A DNA stretch of 42,586 nucleotides from Acidobacteriota bacterium (GTDB lineage Bacteria; Acidobacteriota; Aminicenantia; UBA2199), in assembly GCA_022711715.1 (NCBI GenBank), contig JAKLEC010000010.1, forward strand, positions 1-42,586, in the 5' to 3' direction. The position numbers and the translations under genes were made by a program. The number at the start of each line of letters is the position of its first letter. The stretch's first letter is position 1. This document shows positions 10,119 to 18,734 of the stretch, piece after piece. The notes under the pieces are model-generated. The model did not search any database. It was not told the DNA's origin and worked only from the letters and a program-made list of their open reading frames with translations.

Positions 10119-12908
10119 CTAGAACTTCAAGATGACCTTGATCTGGGCCCAACGCGGGAGTTGTCGTGCCCAGACCTGCCCGAAGGTCTCGTTGTCTTCT
10201 TTCATAAAAGAAACGGGCCTCTGGCTATTAAAGAGATTGTAGACGTTCAGGCCGATTCCGACCGTCAGCCCCTTTTGAACAGGGATTTCCTTTTCAATGG
10301 TTAAGTCAACGTACATATGGGCCGGCGTCGTTCTACCTCCGCGGCCCTCGGGGAAGGTGTAATATACCCCGTAGCCCGGCAACCACCCTTTCTTCTCCCA
10401 GTGATATCCCGAAAGATATTCGAGCCCCACAGAAACGACGACCCCGTATGGCGCGAAATAGGTCCCCAGAACCTTGACCATATGGTCGATGCTGTAGGGC
10501 AAAAAGCCATACCAGCCCTCATCGCCAAAGCCTGGCCCTCCCAGTCCTCCCCAGAGATAATCGACAATTTCCTTATTGGCGTCGCCCGCAGGCACATAGG
10601 GATGGTCGCCGAAGAGTCCGGCATCGTAACCGCTACCGCCTGCCTGGGCGTAGGACGACAATTCCCAGGAATTCCCCGGGTCCGTCCCTTTGGCTTGTGA
10701 CCACGTATAAGAAGCGTTCAGCAAGAATTGATTTGCGACCCGTCCGTTCAATTCGAATTCGATGGCTCTATAATTCCTTCGTTTCAGATCAAAATTCGTA
10801 AAGATGTACTTCAGCAATCCCGCCGACTCCGGATCGTAAATGGTGATATCTTCGGTAAGATTTTTGGAATAAGAATATACCCCCCTGATCTTCAGGGCCC
10901 AGTTCCCTCCCAGTTGCCGGTCGAATTCCAGCAGGAACTTGTTCATGCCACTGGGCTTGATTTGAGGATCGACCGTCTCCGGCGTAGCGGTGGCGCTTTG
11001 TTCATAAGCAAATTGCCAGTTGGCAGGATCTTTCAACTGCGAATCGGCGGGGTTTTCACCGCCTATCCAGCTGTAGCCCATGCCGCTGTAAAAATAATTA
11101 ACGTTGAAATATCCAAGCCACAGGATGGAGACCGGGATGGCGTAATGTCCATAGCCGAATTTCAGGACGTTGCGCCCGTCGCCTGACAAATCAATGGCCA
11201 CCGTAGCGCGCGGCTGCAAAAAATCCCCGAATCCCCAGCCCCATAACTTCTCGCCGATGTCGTTGAATATTTGTTGAGTATCGGACCTGAGTCCGGCCAT
11301 GAACGAAAACCGCCCGTGAGTAAAAGAATCCTGGAGATAAAGGCCAAAGCCGCGGGTCGCGTTGTTGCTCTGACCTATGCCAAATTCACGGAGGAACGAG
11401 GGTTGGCCAGGAGCCTCCCATTGAATACTGGCACCACCCTCGTAGCCGTTTCCCTTCCAGAGGTCGAAATCCGAGCCCGTATGCCGAAGGCGGCCCTCCC
11501 ACCCGTTTTGATAGTAGCTAAGTCCAGCCCTGATCTCGTGGTTTCCCCAGGTTCCCAGGTCCAGATAGTGGATCAAGCCCAGCGCCAGATCCGTTCTCCG
11601 CTCGATATCCGTCGTGTGCCATAAAGCGTTATTCGTTCTTTGGCCGATGTCCATCCAGAAATATTGAGGCGTTCCAAAGTCACCGGAGAGGGGGATCGTC
11701 TCAACCATCCGCCGGTAGTGGCCTGCGGCCGCTGTAAGGAGGGTGCTTTGCGACAAGATCCCCAGATAATTCAGCCCAAAGCAATTTTGGTTTGTGACGT
11801 TCTTTTCATAAGTTTCCGGCACACCGATCCCCCCGGTTTGACGGAGAAAGACGTCCAGCGTCCCGCTCAAGGACAGGGTATGATTTGCAAAGGGGGTGAA
11901 GGTAATCTTGCCGAAAATGCTGTTCTTCTGGACGGATCTCGCTCCAGCCGGGATGGTCAGCCAACCGATGGCCTGTTCCGTCGTCCGATCGGTCATCCGA
12001 TGATAGTCGTTGGACAGGAAAAACCACAGCTTGTCCTTGATGATCGGGCCGCCCAGGTTCCCGAAATAATCGGATAGCGATGTGTCGGGGACGCTGGCCG
12101 CCGAGAGCTGAGGTTGCCGCTGGGCCCGAAGATGCCCGTCGCGGATCAGGCCGCCGATTTCACCGTGAAATTCGTTGCTCCCGGATTTCGTAACAACGTT
12201 GACGAATCCTCCCAACGCCTGGCCTAGTTCAGGAGCGAATCCGTCGGAGATGACCTGGACCTCGTCCCAGGCGTCATAATTGACCTGGATTCCGGGGGTA
12301 TTGTATAAAGCCCCTTTGATCGATACTCCATCTATGAACCAGTTGTTTCCGGCATTTCCTTCTCCCCGAAAGCTGGGCAGCCCGGTATCCTTGCCCGTTT
12401 GCGTATCTGTTCTCACGCCGCTGACGCCCGGCGTGAAGCCAACGACCTCGGCGATCGTCCTGGCCTGGGTCGGAATCCGGGCGAGGTTGTCGCTCTTGAG
12501 CCGGTAGCTGTTATCGGCGTTAACCTTATCGATCATCGGGTTTGGGGCGCTGACGGTCACTTCTTCCTTGAGGGTTGCGATCGCAAGCACGATGGACAAA
12601 CTCGCCGTGAATCCCAAATGGACACCCTGGCCCGCGAGCGTCACTTTCTCGAATCCGGGAAGCTCGAAGGTCAGCGAGTAGGTCCCTAGCGGAAGCAGGG
12701 GAAGACGGAAATTGCCGTTCCTATCCGTTACGACGCTTCTCGTCCCCTGCAGGTTAGGACTTCTTGCTGTGACCGCAACCCCGGGGAGGGCCTCTATCTC
12801 TTGGTTCGTTACTTTTCCCCGGATCTCGCCTGTTTGCTGGGCCCCAAGATTCCCGAAGAGCAGAATAAGAAGAAAAACAGAAGCCGCAATTCTGAAGATG
12901 ATTTTCAT
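10119..12908 (-). CDS. TonB-dependent receptor with N-terminal carboxypeptidase-like domain
   Basis: A protein of 929 residues starting at the ATG at 12908, which has a strong GGGGGAGGG ribosome site; a TTG six codons upstream is disregarded. Signal peptide at about 1-23 (ending GNLGAQ). Residues about 27-105 are a carboxypeptidase-regulatory-like beta sandwich (GEIRGKVTN... VVTDRNGNFRLPLLPLGTYSLTF). A plug domain follows (about 110-240: RTIAEVVGFTPGVSG... FIDGVS... VQVISDGFAPELGQALGGFVNVVTKSG), then a 22-strand-type barrel ending in the aromatic-terminated ILKF expected of outer-membrane proteins. It should import a large or scarce nutrient through the outer membrane with TonB energy; the ligand is not predictable. 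It has no SusD partner nearby, and this Oar-like architecture is typical of Acidobacteriota-like genomes. It converges on K1 across a 104-bp gap with no clear terminator. Confidence 0.9.
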   Translation of the reverse strand: MKIIFRIAASVFLLILLFGNLGAQQTGEIRGKVTNQEIEALPGVAVTARSPNLQGTRSVVTDRNGNFRLPLLPLGTYSLTFELPGFEKVTLAGQGVHLGFTASLSIVLAIATLKEEVTVSAPNPMIDKVNADNSYRLKSDNLARIPTQARTIAEVVGFTPGVSGVRTDTQTGKDTGLPSFRGEGNAGNNWFIDGVSIKGALYNTPGIQVNYDAWDEVQVISDGFAPELGQALGGFVNVVTKSGSNEFHGEIGGLIRDGHLRAQRQPQLSAASVPDTSLSDYFGNLGGPIIKDKLWFFLSNDYHRMTDRTTEQAIGWLTIPAGARSVQKNSIFGKITFTPFANHTLSLSGTLDVFLRQTGGIGVPETYEKNVTNQNCFGLNYLGILSQSTLLTAAAGHYRRMVETIPLSGDFGTPQYFWMDIGQRTNNALWHTTDIERRTDLALGLIHYLDLGTWGNHEIRAGLSYYQNGWEGRLRHTGSDFDLWKGNGYEGGASIQWEAPGQPSFLREFGIGQSNNATRGFGLYLQDSFTHGRFSFMAGLRSDTQQIFNDIGEKLWGWGFGDFLQPRATVAIDLSGDGRNVLKFGYGHYAIPVSILWLGYFNVNYFYSGMGYSWIGGENPADSQLKDPANWQFAYEQSATATPETVDPQIKPSGMNKFLLEFDRQLGGNWALKIRGVYSYSKNLTEDITIYDPESAGLLKYIFTNFDLKRRNYRAIEFELNGRVANQFLLNASYTWSQAKGTDPGNSWELSSYAQAGGSGYDAGLFGDHPYVPAGDANKEIVDYLWGGLGGPGFGDEGWYGFLPYSIDHMVKVLGTYFAPYGVVVSVGLEYLSGYHWEKKGWLPGYGVYYTFPEGRGGRTTPAHMYVDLTIEKEIPVQKGLTVGIGLNVYNLFNSQRPVSFMKEDNETFGQVWARQLPRWAQIKVILKF

Positions 12909-12954
12909 TATTGTACCCTCCCCCAAATCCCCTTTATTTCTCCCTCGTCACTTA

Positions 12955-12983
12955 TACATAAAATATGTGAAGGTTCTTTTCAA
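12955..12983 (-). promoter_or_regulatory. Possible promoter of the TonB-dependent receptor
   Basis: Minus strand TTGAAA (12978-12983), 17-bp spacer, TATGTA (12955-12960), about 47 bp before the start. The -10 match is moderate. Confidence 0.35.
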
Positions 12984-13070
12984 AAAGCAATAAAATTGAG
13001 TGCTTCGCTGAAAAACCTGACAAAAACAAACTCGTCAACTCCGATCCTGACAGCGGAAGCAAAACAGCGC

Positions 13071-14096
13071 TCATCCGCCCGAGCGCTCGCGCAGCATGCG
13101 CAGCTGCCAGAGCTCGCGCGGGCTGGCGTGCAGCAGCGGCGCCAGCAAGCGCCAGCCGAGCGGGCCGATGCTGCGCCGAAGCGCCGCCAGCTCACGGAAC
13201 TTCTCCCCCACCCCGGGGTCGGCCGGCAGCGGGATCTCCTGCTCCTGCAGCAGCAGCACCGCCTTGGCCTTGATTGCGAGTTCCACGTGCAGCTGCAGGG
13301 CACACAGCATGTCGGCCAGGACGTAGCCGGGCAGGCGGTCGCGCAGGGACTGCAGGTAGCGGCCGATGTTGGAGGCCAGGAACTTCCCCTCGCGCAGCAT
13401 CTGCAGGAGCTCGAGGTCGCCGCCGAAGCCGGCCTCCAGCCAGCGGCGCAGCGAGCGCTCGCTGCGGCGATAGACCAGCAGGATGGTCAGCGGCAGGGCG
13501 ACCAGGAACACGATCGAGGCCAGCATTTGCCCGCGCAGCGAAAAGTGGTTGTACAGCGAGTGGACCAGCACGGCAACGGCCAGCCCGGGCAGCAGGTCCA
13601 GCGCACGCTCGCACTGCGCCCTCTCGGCGGCGGCCTTGGCCAGGATGCCAACCAGGGCCACGGTGCCGCCGTGCATGACCGCGGTGCCGAAGCCGCGGAT
13701 GAGCCAGTGCACGGGGGCGGCGCCGCCGGCACTGCGGAGGAAGACGACGTTTTCGAACAAGGCGAAGCCGGCGCCGATGGCGAAGCCGGCGATGGCGGTG
13801 TCGACGAGGAAGCCCAGCCGGCGGCGGCGCAGCAGCACGAAAAGGTACAGCGCCTTGGCCGACTCCTCGATGACCGGGGCCGCATAGCGGGAATAGGCGG
13901 CGGCGCCCATCCCCGTGGCAACGATCAGGCGCTGGTTCAGCAGCAGGCAGAGCACGGCCGCCCCGGCGCCGGCCAGGAGCGCCTCGATCAGCAGACGCGG
14001 CCCCACCAGGCGGAAGTCGTCGAAAGCGTAGAGGACGGCGGCGAACGTCAGCACGGGCACGAAGCCCAGGCCGGCGCGCAGCGCCAGGACGTCCAT
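13071..14096 (-). CDS. PrsW-family intramembrane protease
   Basis: A protein of 341 residues with about eight hydrophobic segments in the first 210 residues. The PrsW signature set is present: E77-E78-x2-K81 in VIEESAK, FALFEN (111-116), MHGG (His142) and HSLYNHF (His179). PrsW proteins cut within or next to membrane helices; the Bacillus subtilis member makes the first cut in the anti-sigma factor RsiW. Residues about 211-341 form a soluble, helical, Leu/Arg-rich cytoplasmic extension not found in the minimal family. The ATG lies 2 bp past the stop of the upstream gene, so it is translationally linked to the metalloprotease-like gene and, more distantly, to the ECF sigma gene. An inferred role is release of a membrane-bound regulator; the repeat protein encoded in this cluster is the natural candidate substrate. 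The frame is open much further upstream, but that part is a shadow of the neighbouring gene. Confidence 0.82.
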   Translation of the reverse strand: MDVLALRAGLGFVPVLTFAAVLYAFDDFRLVGPRLLIEALLAGAGAAVLCLLLNQRLIVATGMGAAAYSRYAAPVIEESAKALYLFVLLRRRRLGFLVDTAIAGFAIGAGFALFENVVFLRSAGGAAPVHWLIRGFGTAVMHGGTVALVGILAKAAAERAQCERALDLLPGLAVAVLVHSLYNHFSLRGQMLASIVFLVALPLTILLVYRRSERSLRRWLEAGFGGDLELLQMLREGKFLASNIGRYLQSLRDRLPGYVLADMLCALQLHVELAIKAKAVLLLQEQEIPLPADPGVGEKFRELAALRRSIGPLGWRLLAPLLHASPRELWQLRMLRERSGG

Positions 14097-14098
14097 GG

Positions 14099-17047
14099 TC
14101 AGATCTTGAGCGAGACCATCCACTCCCCGGTCGGGTCTCGGCCCGGGGCAAAGGCCCGGGCGTAGCCCAGCGACAGGGTCAGCTGGTGGTGCGAGAGGGC
14201 GATCAGGCGGACGTCGACCTGCAGGCCGACGTCGCCCCAGCGGCGGGGCCCGCTTTGCCGGTCGAGGTCGGTGAGCAGTCCGCCGGCGAACAGCGAGGGG
14301 CTGACCCAGTTGGCGTAGAAGAAGGGGAATCCCAGGCGGCGGAAGAAGAGCGGCGGCAGGTTCCATTCCAGCGTCAGCTTGGCGAAGCGCCGGCCTGCGG
14401 CTTCGTTCAGCTCGAGCCCCGGGAAGCCCTGCCATTCGCGGTAACGCTTGCTGGCCTGGCGGTCGACCCAGTTGTTGCCGAAGCCGCCGAAGTAGAAGCT
14501 GGCGAAGGGATCGCCGCGGTCGCCGAGGGCGGCACCGGCGGCGCCGCGCAGCCACAGCGAGGAGTGGCGCAGCGGCAGGGCGCTCCCCAGGTCGAGGCAG
14601 CCGTACAGGCGCGGGTAGACCCGCTGGTTGACGTAGGCGCCGCCCAGGGCCAGCCGGTACTGCACCCCCTTCTCGTCCTCGACCGCCGCCAGCGAACGGC
14701 GCAGGTACTTGTAATCCAGGCGCGCGTCCAGGGTGAAGAAGCGCCCGTGCTCGATGCCGACGTTCTGGTAGTCAGGCAGGCGCTCCATGTTGAAATAGGC
14801 GGCGCCGTGGAGGTTGTAGTCAAGGAAGCGGTTCGGCTCGTCATAGATCAGGTTGCGGCTGTACTGCAGCGACAGCGACTGCCCCTTGCGGCTGGCCTTG
14901 GTGGGGCCGAACAGGTCGTAGAAGTCGGCGGCGTTGTGGGTGGCGGCAAGCTCCCAGTTGCGCAGCGCCGCGCGCAGGCGCAGGTGCAGGCGCTCGCCGG
15001 CCAGGAGGCCGTTGTCGGGGGAATAGCTGGCCGTCAGGTCGACGCGCTCCAGGCTGATCTTGTCGGCCAGGTGCAGGTGCAGGCCGACCGCCGGGGAATC
15101 CTTGTAGCCCTCCAGCACGGGATAGAGCGACTTGAGCCCCATCTGGCTTCCCAGGCGGTAGCGGCCGCTCGAGCGGGTCAACGGCCGGGGATCGATGAGA
15201 CCGGGATTCTCGGCCAGCCAGCCGCGCACCTGCGGATGCGCCTCGCCGAGCTTCTGGCCCAGCATGGCGATGGCCCGCACTTGCAGACCCTTGGGCCGGT
15301 TGGCCGAGATGACGGCGGGCCGGAAGCCCTCGGCGGTGTAGCGGAAGACCAGCAGCGAGCCGTCGTCCAGCGGCACCGGGCGGAAGAAGCCGCCGTCGGT
15401 GTTGGTCAGGGCCTCGACCCGGCCGGAGCCCATGTCGCAGCGGTAGATGTTGGCCACTCCCGAGTAGTAGGAGGAGCCGTACAGCCAGCGGCCGTCGCGG
15501 GAGAAGACGAAGCCGGCCGGCGAGCTGTTCTCGAAGTCGGAGAGGGTCTGGTGCGCCTCCTCGCCGGCCAGCAGCCGGTTCAGGTCGATCCGCACCAGCG
15601 ACTGCCGGCCGCTGACCTCGGTGAGCGCCGCGGCCAGCCAGCGGCCGTCGGGGGAGATGGAAATGTCGTAGAGGTCCTTGCCGTAGGGCCAGGAGTATAC
15701 CTGCTTCCATTCGCGGTAGGGCGGCATGATGCGCACGATGGTGGAGATGCCGTTGTAGTGGCGCACGCCCCACAGCGAGCGGTCGGCGCGGTTGAAGGCC
15801 AGGTCGCCGATGCGGCCGTCGCGGATGAGCCGGCGCGAGCGGCCGCTGTCGACGTCCAGGCGGCGCAGGTCGCGCCAGGCGTTGTTGTCGGTGGTATAGA
15901 AAAGGACGCCGCCCTCCTCGTCGTAGGCCAGCGAGCAGACGCTGTACAGGGCCGGCCCCTTGACGTCGCGCAGCTTGCGCAGGGAGCCCGTGTCGAGGTC
16001 CAGCGCCGCCAGGTGGGCTGCCTGGCCGGGATAATTGACCCCCAGGAACACCTGGCGCCGCCGGGCGTCGTAGAACGCCGGCGACACCGATCCCAGCGCC
16101 CTCTTGGAGACGTCGCGGAAAGGGGTGAGCGGGCTGGAGCGGACGGCCGCCAGGTTCGCCTCCTGGAACTCCCTCTCCCAGGCGATCCACTCGGCCCAGG
16201 CCCGGCCCAGCGGCCTGCCGAACACCTTGCGGAACTGGGAGGCGAAATAGGCGCGGCTGCCGTCGTCGCGGGAAACCCAGCGGATAAGGCTCTCCGGTCC
16301 GTACTGCAAGCCCAGGTAGCCGAAGAAGCGGGTGCCGTACAGGTAGGAGATCGCCCCGACCTGGAAGTCGCGCCGCGTCCCCGCCGACTCCAGGGCGACC
16401 AGGTCGTAGATGCGGCTCCCCTCCCCGACCAGGGTGCGGAAGACCATCTCGTCGTAGCAGCCGAGCAGCCGGCCGTAGCCGCCCGAGAGCCAGGTCTCCA
16501 TGAACACGGCGATCCCCTCCATGAACCAGCGCGGGGTATAGAGGCGGGGGGTGGTCAGGTAGCCGTAGGCCATGGTCAGGGGATTGTCCTCGCTGGGAGT
16601 GACCTTGCCGAAGAACAGCGAGCGGAACAGGCGGTCGGAGCGCGCCGCCTTGTCGCTGGTGAGGACGTGCACCAGCTCGTGCTGCATGATGGCGTTGACG
16701 CGCTCGGCGGCGGGCATGGTTTCGAACACGTAGCTCGCCGGGGCGATGCCGGCGATGATGGTGTTCTGCGGCACGGCGCCGGCGGCGGCGTTCGAATAGT
16801 CGCTGAAATCGTGCAGCAGGACCGTGACCTTCTCGCTGGGCCGGTAGCGGAACAGCCGGCCGTGCATGCGCAGGGCGCTGACGAAGCTGGAAACGGCGTG
16901 GCCGGCCAGGAACGACTCGGCTGGAAAATACAGCAGCCTCAGGTCATCGGTCTCCAGCTTCTGCACCTGCGCCGGCAGCCGTCCGGCCGCCAGCCCCGAC
17001 ACCAGGAGCGCCGCGGCCAGGCGCGCGGCGCGCACCGTTATTTTCAT
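14099..17047 (-). CDS. Secreted HExxH peptidase-like / beta-propeller / outer-membrane barrel protein
   Basis: A protein of 982 residues from the ATG at 17047 (GGAGGG ribosome site; an earlier in-frame start lacks one). Signal peptide at about 1-27. Residues 35-310 look like a gluzincin metallopeptidase: QHELVHVL with His123, Glu124, His127, and a possible third ligand Glu177 in RWFMEGIAVF. Residues about 320-620 contain WD40/TolB-like propeller blades (DISISPDGRWLAAAL, GFVFSRDGRWLYGSSYYSG, ANIYRCDMGSG). Residues about 650-982 are beta-rich with alternating hydrophobic residues and a final WMVSLKI, resembling an outer-membrane barrel such as the C-terminal part of surface-antigen (D15-like) proteins. 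It is probably anchored in the outer membrane with the peptidase facing the periplasm or outside. The start is about 112 bp after the repeat-protein stop, across a hairpin. Its place between the membrane repeat protein and PrsW suggests a role in envelope surveillance (inference). Confidence 0.72.
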   Translation of the reverse strand: MKITVRAARLAAALLVSGLAAGRLPAQVQKLETDDLRLLYFPAESFLAGHAVSSFVSALRMHGRLFRYRPSEKVTVLLHDFSDYSNAAAGAVPQNTIIAGIAPASYVFETMPAAERVNAIMQHELVHVLTSDKAARSDRLFRSLFFGKVTPSEDNPLTMAYGYLTTPRLYTPRWFMEGIAVFMETWLSGGYGRLLGCYDEMVFRTLVGEGSRIYDLVALESAGTRRDFQVGAISYLYGTRFFGYLGLQYGPESLIRWVSRDDGSRAYFASQFRKVFGRPLGRAWAEWIAWEREFQEANLAAVRSSPLTPFRDVSKRALGSVSPAFYDARRRQVFLGVNYPGQAAHLAALDLDTGSLRKLRDVKGPALYSVCSLAYDEEGGVLFYTTDNNAWRDLRRLDVDSGRSRRLIRDGRIGDLAFNRADRSLWGVRHYNGISTIVRIMPPYREWKQVYSWPYGKDLYDISISPDGRWLAAALTEVSGRQSLVRIDLNRLLAGEEAHQTLSDFENSSPAGFVFSRDGRWLYGSSYYSGVANIYRCDMGSGRVEALTNTDGGFFRPVPLDDGSLLVFRYTAEGFRPAVISANRPKGLQVRAIAMLGQKLGEAHPQVRGWLAENPGLIDPRPLTRSSGRYRLGSQMGLKSLYPVLEGYKDSPAVGLHLHLADKISLERVDLTASYSPDNGLLAGERLHLRLRAALRNWELAATHNAADFYDLFGPTKASRKGQSLSLQYSRNLIYDEPNRFLDYNLHGAAYFNMERLPDYQNVGIEHGRFFTLDARLDYKYLRRSLAAVEDEKGVQYRLALGGAYVNQRVYPRLYGCLDLGSALPLRHSSLWLRGAAGAALGDRGDPFASFYFGGFGNNWVDRQASKRYREWQGFPGLELNEAAGRRFAKLTLEWNLPPLFFRRLGFPFFYANWVSPSLFAGGLLTDLDRQSGPRRWGDVGLQVDVRLIALSHHQLTLSLGYARAFAPGRDPTGEWMVSLKI

Positions 17048-17090
17048 TTCGCCCTCCGCGGGCAGGCGGGGCGGGGTCCGCATAGACGGC

Positions 17091-17124
17091 GGGGTGCCGT
17101 TCCCGCACGCGGGAGCGGCACCCC
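17091..17124. other. Strong hairpin between repeat-protein gene and peptidase gene
   Basis: GGGGTGCCGTTCCCGC and GCGGGAGCGGCACCCC form a 16-bp stem with one G-T pair and almost no loop. No T-run follows on the minus strand, so it is not a standard terminator. It may stabilise or attenuate the mRNA between the two genes and set their ratio. Confidence 0.6.
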
Positions 17125-17159
17125 TTTATCTTCCCCCCACCCTCCTGGATGCCCCAGGA

Positions 17160-18680
17160 TCATTCGCTGGCAGCCAGCGCCTCCTGGAACATCTTGCTGG
17201 CCATCAGCCCGGCGAAGCTCTTGTCGGCCATCAGCGCCGCGAAATTGGGATTGGTCCGCAGCCCGGCCCACGCCTTGTCGGCCAGCAGCGCCGCGAAGTC
17301 GGGATTCGTCCGCACCCCGGCCCACGCCTTGTCGGCCAGCAGCGCCGCGAAGTCGGGATTGGTGCGCAGCCCGGCCCACGCCTTGTCGGCCATCAGCGCC
17401 GCGAAGTCGGGATTGGTGCGCAGCCCGGCCCAGGCCTTGTCGGCCAGCAGCGCCGAGAAGTCGGGATTGGTGCGCAGCCCGATCCAGGCCTTGTCGGCCA
17501 TCAGCGCCGCGAAGTCGGGATTGGTGCGCAGCCCGGCCCAGGCCTTGTCGGCCATCAGCGCCGCAAAGTCGGGATTGGTGCGCAGCCCGGCCCAGGCCTT
17601 GTCGGCCAGCAGCGCCGCGAAGTCGGGATTGGTGCGCAGCCCGGCCCACGCCTTGCTGGCCAGCAGCGCGGCGAAGTCGGGATTGGTGCGCACTCCGGCC
17701 CAGGCCTTGCTGGCCAGCAGCGCCGCAAAGTCGGGGTTAGTGCGCAGGCCGGCATAGGCCTTTTCCGCCATCAGGCCGGCGAACGCCTTGTCAGCCATCA
17801 AGGCCTCGAAGCTCCCCTTCTCGAGCCGGCCGGCGAACGCCTTGTCGGCCATCAGGTCGGCAAATCGCCGATCGGCCATCAGCGCCGCAAAGTCGGGATT
17901 GGTCCGCACCCCGGCCCACGCCTTGTCGGCCAGCAGCGCCGCGAAGTCGGGATTGGTGCGCAGACCGGCCCAGGCCTTGCTGGCCAGCAGCGCCGAAAAG
18001 TCGGGATTGGTGCGCAGACCCGCCCAGGCCTTGCTGGCCAGCAGCGCCGCGAAGTCGGGATTGGTGCGCAGCCCGGCCCAGGCCTTGTCGGCCATCAGCG
18101 CCGCGAAGTCGGGATTGGTGCGCAGGCCCGCCCAGGCCTTGCTGGCCAGCAGCGCCGCGAAATCGGGATTGGTGCGCAGGCCCGCCCAGGCCTTGCTGGC
18201 CAGCAGCGCCGCGAAGTCGGGATTGGTGCGCAGCCCGGCCCACGCCTTGCTGGCCAGCACGTCGGCGAAACGCCGGTCGGCCATGAGGCGGTTGAAGCGC
18301 CGGTCGGCCATGAGCCCGGCGAACGCCTTGTCCTGCATCGCCCGCTTGAAGGCCTTGTTGGCGATCAGGCCCTGGATCTGCTCGTTCTGCAGCAGCTGCT
18401 GGAGCTGGTCGTCGCCCAGCACTACGTCCTGCTCGGCCAGCGGCTCGACCCGCTGGCGGTTGACCTTCTCCACCCCGCCGATGGTGCCCACGGTGGCGGA
18501 ATTGTCAGTGCTCGACGGCCACGGGTAGAAGAACGCGAAATAGCCGATCACGCAGACGGCGAGCGCCAGGCCCGCCACCCCCCACATCAACCTCTTTTGT
18601 CTCCGATCCATGGTTTGTACCTCCCCCCCTTGGTTTATTTTTGCCTCGTAATATCTCTTCAGGTCACGCCCGATCGTCAT
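17160..18680 (-). CDS. Single-pass membrane protein with 46 nonapeptide repeats (candidate sigma-linked sensor)
   Basis: A protein of 506 residues from the ATG at 18680 (AGAGGAGAGG ribosome site). A second in-frame ATG at 18611 has an even stronger GGGGGGAGG site, so a shorter form may also be made. A basic segment (MDRRQKR) precedes one membrane helix (about 31-52), implying N-terminus inside and the bulk outside. After a linker, residues 90-503 are exactly 46 consecutive 9-residue units with no insertion or deletion, pattern x-x-x-[FWIL]-x-x-[LVA]-x-x, for example DKAFAGLMA, SKAWAGLRT, NPDFAALLA. In two runs (7 and 10 copies) the units alternate as an 18-residue pair. The helical periodicity suggests a solenoid or rod. 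No zinc-binding anti-sigma motif is seen and the cytoplasmic part is only about 30 residues. It follows the ECF sigma gene directly, the usual place of an anti-sigma factor. Family not recognised. Confidence 0.8.
   Translation of the reverse strand: MTIGRDLKRYYEAKINQGGEVQTMDRRQKRLMWGVAGLALAVCVIGYFAFFYPWPSSTDNSATVGTIGGVEKVNRQRVEPLAEQDVVLGDDQLQQLLQNEQIQGLIANKAFKRAMQDKAFAGLMADRRFNRLMADRRFADVLASKAWAGLRTNPDFAALLASKAWAGLRTNPDFAALLASKAWAGLRTNPDFAALMADKAWAGLRTNPDFAALLASKAWAGLRTNPDFSALLASKAWAGLRTNPDFAALLADKAWAGVRTNPDFAALMADRRFADLMADKAFAGRLEKGSFEALMADKAFAGLMAEKAYAGLRTNPDFAALLASKAWAGVRTNPDFAALLASKAWAGLRTNPDFAALLADKAWAGLRTNPDFAALMADKAWAGLRTNPDFAALMADKAWIGLRTNPDFSALLADKAWAGLRTNPDFAALMADKAWAGLRTNPDFAALLADKAWAGVRTNPDFAALLADKAWAGLRTNPNFAALMADKSFAGLMASKMFQEALAASE
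17226..17765 (-). repeat. 54-bp tandem repeat, 10 copies
   Basis: Ten in-register 54-bp units encode the pair (D/S)KAWAGLRT + NPDFAALxA. Units are nearly identical, differing mostly at L/M, D/S and L/V codons, which suggests recent expansion or gene conversion. Confidence 0.9.
17874..18251 (-). repeat. 54-bp tandem repeat, 7 copies
   Basis: Seven units of the same 54-bp repeat, separated from the ten-copy run by four divergent nonapeptide units (17766-17873). This stretch may be an older part of the array. Confidence 0.9.
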
Positions 18681-18734
18681 GGCCTCTCCTCTGCCCATAT
18701 AGACGAGGGCCGAGAAGAAATGTTGGCGGAAAAA

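Noticed and set aside
17091-17124. Hairpin as a classical intrinsic terminator
   Set aside because: No T-run follows it on the minus strand; kept only as a structural element.
14186-17740. Open frame of 1184 codons on the plus strand
   Set aside because: It lies antisense to the peptidase-like and repeat-protein genes and has a Gln/Val/Ala-rich translation without domain motifs. The minus-strand genes have signal peptides, motifs and ribosome sites.
17226-18251. 54-bp repeats considered as a CRISPR or non-coding satellite
   Set aside because: No unique spacers, the frame is kept throughout, and the repeats encode a regular nonapeptide; this is a coding tandem repeat.
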